From contig NZ_JANJUQ010000006.1 of assembly GCF_024710485.1 (NCBI RefSeq), positions 1-64,000 of the forward strand: a stretch of DNA of 64,000 nucleotides. The letters run 5' to 3'. Made by a program: the position numbers and the translations under genes. Under the pieces are notes generated by a model. That model saw only the letters and a list, made by a program, of their open reading frames with translations, had not been told where the DNA came from and did no database searches. Source of the stretch: Flavobacterium sp. GTDB taxonomy: Bacteria; Bacteroidota; Bacteroidia; Flavobacteriales; Flavobacteriaceae. Below are positions 59,242-64,000 of this stretch, piece by piece. Each line of letters opens with the position of its first letter. The stretch's first letter is position 1.

Positions 59242-60135
59242 TTATCGACTCATTCGCATCTGGAATCCGCCACGACCGTTATTCATTTCGCTCATTTCTT
59301 CCATTTTCTTAATGACGATTTCATCGTATTCTTTTTGCGACACTTCTTTGCCGGTACTTGGCGCTTTGATGTCGGCTTTTTCTTTAGGATTCATCACCAC
59401 TTTAGAACATAAGATGGTCGTTTTACCATCGTTGACTTCCAAGATTAATCCCGGTAATCCCCAATAACCTTCAGGACCTTGACTCACCGGAATTTCCGGA
59501 GTATACCAAGCAGTAATGGTAATTTCTTTCGGCATTTCTATTTGATCCATGAAGCTGGTTTTTGTGCCTTCTTTGGCTTCTTCTTTCGCTTTATCGTCTT
59601 TCTTTTCTTCTTCCTTTTTGGGACGGAAGTTTCGGAAATCGGTTTTGCTTGCCGGAATTACCGCAGTCGCTTTGAAACAATTGTAACCGCCAATCACACG
59701 GGTTTCTCCGGTCATTTGCCAATTGTAAGTCTTTAAAGAATCTTTCACCAAAAACTCTTTGCCCATGAATTCTTTGTCGACTTTATACACTTTTTCTTTT
59801 ACGTTTTTATAATAGGTACCGCCACCGCCCATCATAGAGCTCATCATACGGAATCCGCCGCCGCCTTGACCGGGTGTGTCGAGTTTTTCTTCTTCTTTGT
59901 AAATGGAAGCCGACTTATCGAAGTTCAAAAAAAACGTTTTCTCAAACATTTTCTTCATGCGTTCTTCAATCATTTTTTGCATCTCAGGCGTGATTTCACG
60001 GTTGCCTTCGAAACGGGATTTGAAATCGGCCGTGCTGGTCTTAGATTCATATACGGCCATACCCTGAAAATCTTTTTGGGCATGCGAAGCTAAATAAGAA
60101 AGAAGAAAATACGAAGCGAATACTATTTTTTTCAT
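59242..60135 (-). CDS. GLPGLI family protein (first)
   Basis: The protein (297 aa) starts at ATG 60135, which gives a clean signal (MKKIVFASYFLLSYLASHAQ). An upstream ATG at 60189 adds a basic tail and is less likely. It has YWGLPGLILEVNDGKTTILC near 230, TAWYTPEIPVSQGPEG, and a Gly/Met-rich loop (GQGGGGFRMMSSMMGGGGTY near 85), which is an unusual insertion relative to its paralog. It heads the three-gene unit GLPGLI-GLPGLI-barrel. Confidence 0.9.
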   Translation of the reverse strand: MKKIVFASYFLLSYLASHAQKDFQGMAVYESKTSTADFKSRFEGNREITPEMQKMIEERMKKMFEKTFFLNFDKSASIYKEEEKLDTPGQGGGGFRMMSSMMGGGGTYYKNVKEKVYKVDKEFMGKEFLVKDSLKTYNWQMTGETRVIGGYNCFKATAVIPASKTDFRNFRPKKEEEKKDDKAKEEAKEGTKTSFMDQIEMPKEITITAWYTPEIPVSQGPEGYWGLPGLILEVNDGKTTILCSKVVMNPKEKADIKAPSTGKEVSQKEYDEIVIKKMEEMSEMNNGRGGFQMRMSR

Positions 60136-60251
60136 TGTTTTAGGTTTTGGATAACAAATATGACGAATGAATTTGGAAACTGTTACCAATGTTATGTTAA
60201 AAAATCAGTTTTATCTTGGGAAAATCAGCCCTAATAATATATCTTAGCTAG

Positions 60252-61046
60252 ATGAATAAACTACTTTTTTCATTTTTCTCATTACTATTATTTTCCAATG
60301 TTTTAGCCCAAAATGCGAGCTTGGAAACCAAATTAGTACAAACACAAACCCTGACGGATAAAGTTTTTAAAGGCTTTGACGGTTTGGGCAATGAATATTT
60401 TGTCAAAAGCAACGTCTTCATCAAGCAAAGTGAAACCGAATCGTGGGAATATAAAAACGTAGCTTTGGGAAAAATCAGTGTGGTAGATTTTATCAATCCG
60501 CTGAAAATTGTACTCTTTTACGAAGATTTCAATACGGTTGTTTTACTCGACAACCAACTGAACGAAATCCAAAAACTGAATCTGTTCGACATCGACAACA
60601 CTATTTTTGCCTCTAAAATAGGCATGGCGTCTCAAAATCAGTTTTGGATTTACAACGCCTTGACCCAACAAATCATGTTGTTTGATTATTTAAAAAACAC
60701 GTCTAAAAACATTGGAAATCCCATCCAAGAGAACATCAAGTTCACGCAATCCGACTTCAATCATTTTTATTGGATAGACGAAGTAAACAACTGGTACAGC
60801 ATTGATATATTCGGAAAAGTGACCTTATTGGCCAACATTCCGCCGTTTGAAAACATCCAAATTATTGACGCTCAAACCTTATTGTTTGTAAAAGACAATA
60901 CACTTTACTGCTTGAGCACCAAAACCAAATCGGTTTTCCAAATTCAAATTGTTGAGAAATCGTTCCCCAATTTTTATTTCAAAGACCAAATTTTAGCTAT
61001 TTTTACCGACCAACAAATTAAGAAGTATAAAATAAAATTACCATAA
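60252..61046 (+). CDS. Exported hypothetical protein, possibly beta-propeller
   Basis: The 264-aa protein has a signal peptide (MNKLLFSFFSLLLFSNVLAQ) and a beta-rich body of repeating strand-turn units (KGFDGLGNEYFVKSNVFI, NQFWIYNALTQQIMLFDY, DEVNNWYSIDIFGKVTLL, DQILAIFTDQQIKKYKI), suggesting blades of a propeller. No family is recognised. Its TAA overlaps the ATG of the deoxynucleoside kinase gene (TAATG). Confidence 0.72.
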   Translation: MNKLLFSFFSLLLFSNVLAQNASLETKLVQTQTLTDKVFKGFDGLGNEYFVKSNVFIKQSETESWEYKNVALGKISVVDFINPLKIVLFYEDFNTVVLLDNQLNEIQKLNLFDIDNTIFASKIGMASQNQFWIYNALTQQIMLFDYLKNTSKNIGNPIQENIKFTQSDFNHFYWIDEVNNWYSIDIFGKVTLLANIPPFENIQIIDAQTLLFVKDNTLYCLSTKTKSVFQIQIVEKSFPNFYFKDQILAIFTDQQIKKYKIKLP

Positions 61047-61660
61047 TGCACATAGCGGTAGCCGGAAACATAGGAGCAGGAAAAACAACATTAACTCGAT
61101 TTTTAGCCAAACATTTCAAATGGGAACCTCATTTTGAAGATGTGGTAGACAATCCGTATTTGGATGATTTTTATCATCAAATGGAGCGTTGGTCGTTCAA
61201 CCTGCAAATCTATTTCTTGAATTCGCGCTTCCGTCAGGTGTTGCAAATTCGCGAAAGCGGTAAAAACATCATTCAAGATCGTACGATTTATGAAGATGCA
61301 CACATTTTTGCTCCCAATTTGCACGCGATGGGCTTAATGACTAACCGTGATTTCCAAAACTACACTTCGCTTTTCGAATTGATGGAAGGTTTGGTAGGCG
61401 CTCCGGATTTGTTGATTTACTTAAGAAGTTCGATTCCGAATTTAGTTTCGCAAATTCACAAACGCGGTCGCGAATACGAAAACACCATTTCCATTGACTA
61501 CTTGAGCCGTTTGAACGAACGCTACGAAGCTTGGATTACGACCTACAACAAGGGAAAGTTGTTGATTATTGATGTCGACAATATAGATTTTGTAAACAAT
61601 CCCGAAGATTTAGGAATGATTATCAACCGTATTGATGCAGAACTCAATGGTTTGTTTTAA
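61046..61660 (+). CDS. Deoxynucleoside kinase
   Basis: The 204-aa protein phosphorylates deoxynucleosides (salvage). It shows the P-loop HIAVAGNIGAGKTTLTRFL at the start, EDVVDNPYLDDFY, the DRS-type motif IIQDRTIYEDAHIF near residue 75 and the lid region KRGREYENTISIDYLSRLN near 140. The sequence resembles the deoxyadenosine/deoxyguanosine or deoxycytidine kinases; which nucleoside is used is not clear. It is coupled to the hypothetical gene upstream. Confidence 0.9.
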   Translation: MHIAVAGNIGAGKTTLTRFLAKHFKWEPHFEDVVDNPYLDDFYHQMERWSFNLQIYFLNSRFRQVLQIRESGKNIIQDRTIYEDAHIFAPNLHAMGLMTNRDFQNYTSLFELMEGLVGAPDLLIYLRSSIPNLVSQIHKRGREYENTISIDYLSRLNERYEAWITTYNKGKLLIIDVDNIDFVNNPEDLGMIINRIDAELNGLF

Positions 61661-61664
61661 ATCA

Positions 61665-62105
61665 TTATTTAGAAGTCTCTATTTCAACAAGCAAGCGTTT
61701 TAAGCGAAGCATTATAAAATCGCAAATGTTTTTAAAGGCCATATAAGCGTCATTTTCTGCCGCTTTGCTTGGTGATGAAATTTTTTCATTTGGATGTTTT
61801 CTCTGGAATTTCATCAGTTCATTACCCACAAAAAAATCTTTGGCGCCAATCCATTTCCGACATTCTAAGTTTTTCTTCTGTTGAGTGATGCTATCCAATC
61901 CTTTAATAGCTTGGTTGTGAAAACCAAACTGCAAATCTTGGTATACCCAAAAAAGTTCTTTGGTGCAATTGACTCTGTCTTTTCTGACCGCAATACATTC
62001 CTTGTACTCAACTAGCAGACTATCAAGTGTAGCTTGAGTTTGACCGTAAAACAGGCTACTGAACAACAAACTAAGCAATATCAAAAATGATTTTTTAAAC
62101 ATCAT
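61665..62105 (-). CDS. Exported hypothetical protein
   Basis: The 146-aa protein has a signal peptide (KKSFLILLSLLFSSLFYGQ). The rest is helical with four cysteines (in KECIAV, VNCTKE, LECRKW and ICDFIM), which could form disulfides in the periplasm. Family not recognised; a lysozyme-inhibitor-like (LprI) fold is a guess from the Cys pattern. It starts five bases after the beta-mannosidase stop. Confidence 0.6.
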   Translation of the reverse strand: MMFKKSFLILLSLLFSSLFYGQTQATLDSLLVEYKECIAVRKDRVNCTKELFWVYQDLQFGFHNQAIKGLDSITQQKKNLECRKWIGAKDFFVGNELMKFQRKHPNEKISSPSKAAENDAYMAFKNICDFIMLRLKRLLVEIETSK

Positions 62106-62110
62106 GGCAT

Positions 62111-64000
62111 CTATTTTAAGGTGTCAAACAACGATTTTACTTTTATGTCCTTTATCGGTTTTGATACTTTCACTATAACCTTTTGATTCGGTAACATATC
62201 AAAATAATTGTCGCTGAAAAAAGTGTCTTCTGTAGCAGCAAGATAAACATTCTTGGCTAATACATTCGAAGTAATCTCATAAGTCATGTCGTCTATTTTA
62301 TTGATTTGAATGCTCGGTTTGGTCAATTGTAAATCTTTGGGTTTAGCAAAGTAATAGTTTGAACTCGCAGTTATGTCCTTGGCTGTAATCGAAACAACTA
62401 ATACTGCTTTCTTCAAATCAAATCCTTCAAACTCTTTTTTAGGAATTTCAAAATGACTCAAGGCTGAATTTTTCGGTAAAACAACTGCTGCTTCTGCATC
62501 CCAAAGTAACTTCCCTGAAAAATCCAACAATTTTAGACCTAAACCACTGTCATAAGATATAAAATCGTCATTAGTAATTACAACATCGTATTGCGTTTCA
62601 TTTTCTTTAACCGAGATTAAAACATTCTCAAAACTTCGCTTCGCCTGATACTGAAACGCTTTCCATCTTCCATAATAATCTACCGAACTCCAGGAAGTCA
62701 CCGGCCAACAATCGTTGAGTTGCCAAAATAGCGTTCCCATACAATTTGGTTTGGCGGTTCGATGCGCTTCAATGGCGGTTTTCATGCCTTCCGCTTGGAG
62801 CAGTTGGGAAACATAAATATAATCTTCAAAATCACTCGGGACATGATAATCGCGTACCATATACTCATTGATGGTTTTATAACCCGTTGGATGTTTCTGG
62901 TGAGTTTTTACCGCTTCCGAATCGAAGTTAAGCTCATCGTTTTTAACAAAATCCTGAAACGTTTTGATATCAGGCATACTTTGAAATCCGTATTCGCTCA
63001 TGAAGCGGCCAACCTTTTTTTGATACATTTCAAAAGGTTCCATGCCCCACCAAACACCCCAATAATGTGTATCGCCACTCAGCAAACTTTCCTTTCTGCC
63101 CCAACCAATCGAGGGCGAAGACGGCCAATAACGGTTTTCGGTTGCTGGTAACAAGCTATCCAGCGTTTGCGGGATGAGTTCGTGAAATAACTTTTGGTAA
63201 TCGTTCCAAATTTTGGTCGAATCGGCTTGTGAATAGTTGTATTGCTTCTGCCAACCCCAATTGTGCCAGCCTTCGTCATTTTCGTTATTGCCGCACCAAA
63301 GCGCCAAACTAGGATGGTTTTGCAAACGAATCACATTGTCTATGACTTCTTGTTTGACATTCTCCAAAAAAGCGGCATCGCCGGGATACATGGCGCAAGC
63401 AAACATAAAATCTTGCCAAACTAAAATGCCGTTTGTATCGCAGGCTTCGTAAAAAGTGTCATCGGCATAGACTCCGCCGCCCCAAACCCGCAACATATTC
63501 ATATTGGCATCGACCGCATTTTTGACAATAGATTGATAAATTGAATCGGTTACTCTGGGCAAAAAACTATCAGGCGGAATGACATTGGCACCTTTCATAA
63601 AAACCGGTTGACCGTTGACTTTAAAATAAAAACTTTTTCCAATAGCATCTTTTTCCTGAACCAATTCAATGGTTCGAAGTCCAATTTTAATTGGTTTTTT
63701 CTCTAATAATTCTTGATCGTGGTAAAGGGAGAAATCAAATAAGTACTGATGAGCGACGCCCATACCGTTAGGCCACCACAAAATTGGATTGGGGATACTG
63801 ATGGGAATCGATACTTTATTGATACCTTTTTGTAGCGTTCTTTTAAAAGGAACATTCCCTAATAGAACAGCGTAATTTCCGGCCGACTTGGCTTCAATAG
63901 TAAATTGAAACTCTGATTGAGCCTTTGCATCAGTCAACTCATTTTGGACATGTGTGATATTTAGGATCGTAGCCTTATTCCAAAAATGAAGTTTCACCTT
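62111..64000 (-). CDS. Beta-mannosidase (glycoside hydrolase family 2), 5' end outside the window
   Basis: The visible 628 residues belong to a GH2 beta-mannosidase, an exo-enzyme that removes terminal mannose from mannan or glycoprotein glycans. The general acid/base Glu is in LWCGNNENDEGW (about residue 240 of the visible part). The nucleophile Glu is in RFMSEYGFQSMPDI (about 335). Also present are ILWWPNGMG, MKGANVIPPDSF and MLRVWGGGVYADD. The frame stays open to the window end, so the sugar-binding N-terminal domain and signal peptide are missing here. The C-terminal beta domains are present. Confidence 0.9.
   Translation of the reverse strand, partial: KVKLHFWNKATILNITHVQNELTDAKAQSEFQFTIEAKSAGNYAVLLGNVPFKRTLQKGINKVSIPISIPNPILWWPNGMGVAHQYLFDFSLYHDQELLEKKPIKIGLRTIELVQEKDAIGKSFYFKVNGQPVFMKGANVIPPDSFLPRVTDSIYQSIVKNAVDANMNMLRVWGGGVYADDTFYEACDTNGILVWQDFMFACAMYPGDAAFLENVKQEVIDNVIRLQNHPSLALWCGNNENDEGWHNWGWQKQYNYSQADSTKIWNDYQKLFHELIPQTLDSLLPATENRYWPSSPSIGWGRKESLLSGDTHYWGVWWGMEPFEMYQKKVGRFMSEYGFQSMPDIKTFQDFVKNDELNFDSEAVKTHQKHPTGYKTINEYMVRDYHVPSDFEDYIYVSQLLQAEGMKTAIEAHRTAKPNCMGTLFWQLNDCWPVTSWSSVDYYGRWKAFQYQAKRSFENVLISVKENETQYDVVITNDDFISYDSGLGLKLLDFSGKLLWDAEAAVVLPKNSALSHFEIPKKEFEGFDLKKAVLVVSITAKDITASSNYYFAKPKDLQLTKPSIQINKIDDMTYEITSNVLAKNVYLAATEDTFFSDNYFDMLPNQKVIVKVSKPIKDIKVKSLFDTLK

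Noticed and set aside
1..64000. tRNA, rRNA, insertion sequences, prophage or integrase
   Set aside because: No such genes or motifs were seen on either strand. Every long intergenic region is explained by promoters, riboswitches, leaders, terminators or short repeats.

Overview
The window reads as a chromosomal segment of a Bacteroidota bacterium of the family Flavobacteriaceae, most likely Flavobacterium or a close relative. The evidence is a gliding-motility ABC ATPase (GldA), GLPGLI-family proteins, DUF3857 proteins, an ExbB-ExbD-ExbD-TonB cluster, moderate AT richness, no Shine-Dalgarno tracts before starts, and several exact matches to the Bacteroidota -7 promoter element TAnnTTTG. It looks like core chromosome: I see no insertion sequence, prophage, integrase, CRISPR array, rRNA or tRNA.

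Layout. 1-8 kb: a LolC/E-type permease divergent from a NamZ-type muramidase, small membrane proteins, a YkgJ protein, a methyltransferase, a class V aminotransferase, two secreted TonB-C-domain proteins and QueE. 8-14 kb: one leftward energy-transduction operon (ExbB, two ExbD, TonB, small membrane protein, PstS-like lipoprotein, TPR protein). 14-22 kb: HerA-like ATPase and small genes, kynurenine monooxygenase, then a rightward light/DNA-repair operon (flavin reductase, DUF2256, cryptochrome DASH, Fe-S photolyase). 22-36 kb: penicillin acylase family, ureohydrolase, kynureninase, QueA, then an operon of two DUF3857 proteins, MazG-like, SMR and AroA, then RsgA-Dtd. 36-42 kb: a Phe/aromatic operon (prephenate dehydratase, aminotransferase, DAHP synthase/chorismate mutase) and gldA. 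44-55 kb: a methionine/SAM region. 55-64 kb: an outer-membrane barrel protein with two GLPGLI proteins, a deoxynucleoside kinase, and a GH2 beta-mannosidase cut by the window end.

The most striking content is regulatory. The methionine region has three adjacent transcription units, each with a different RNA control. metY-metX-hom is preceded by two tandem leader-peptide attenuators (short ORFs rich in Met and Cys codons, each followed by an intrinsic terminator whose 5' arm is complementary to the end of its leader ORF). The split metH genes and metF follow a SAM-I (S-box) riboswitch. metK follows a SAM-II-like aptamer placed directly after a near-perfect promoter. The aromatic operon also has a leader peptide, with 10 Phe/Tyr codons among codons 4-16, and a terminator. 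These leader peptides are too short for normal gene calling.

The second striking feature is a set of short tandem repeats of period 7 (GTTGCGG/GTTGCGA type) inserted inside coding sequences: four times in aroA and once in metH, all in frame and between conserved motifs, with related arrays in intergenic regions. A third is a dispersed palindromic element (TTAGCCCCGATT...AAAGCGGGA), seven copies, mostly at gene 3' ends; one copy lies between the SAM-I riboswitch and metH.
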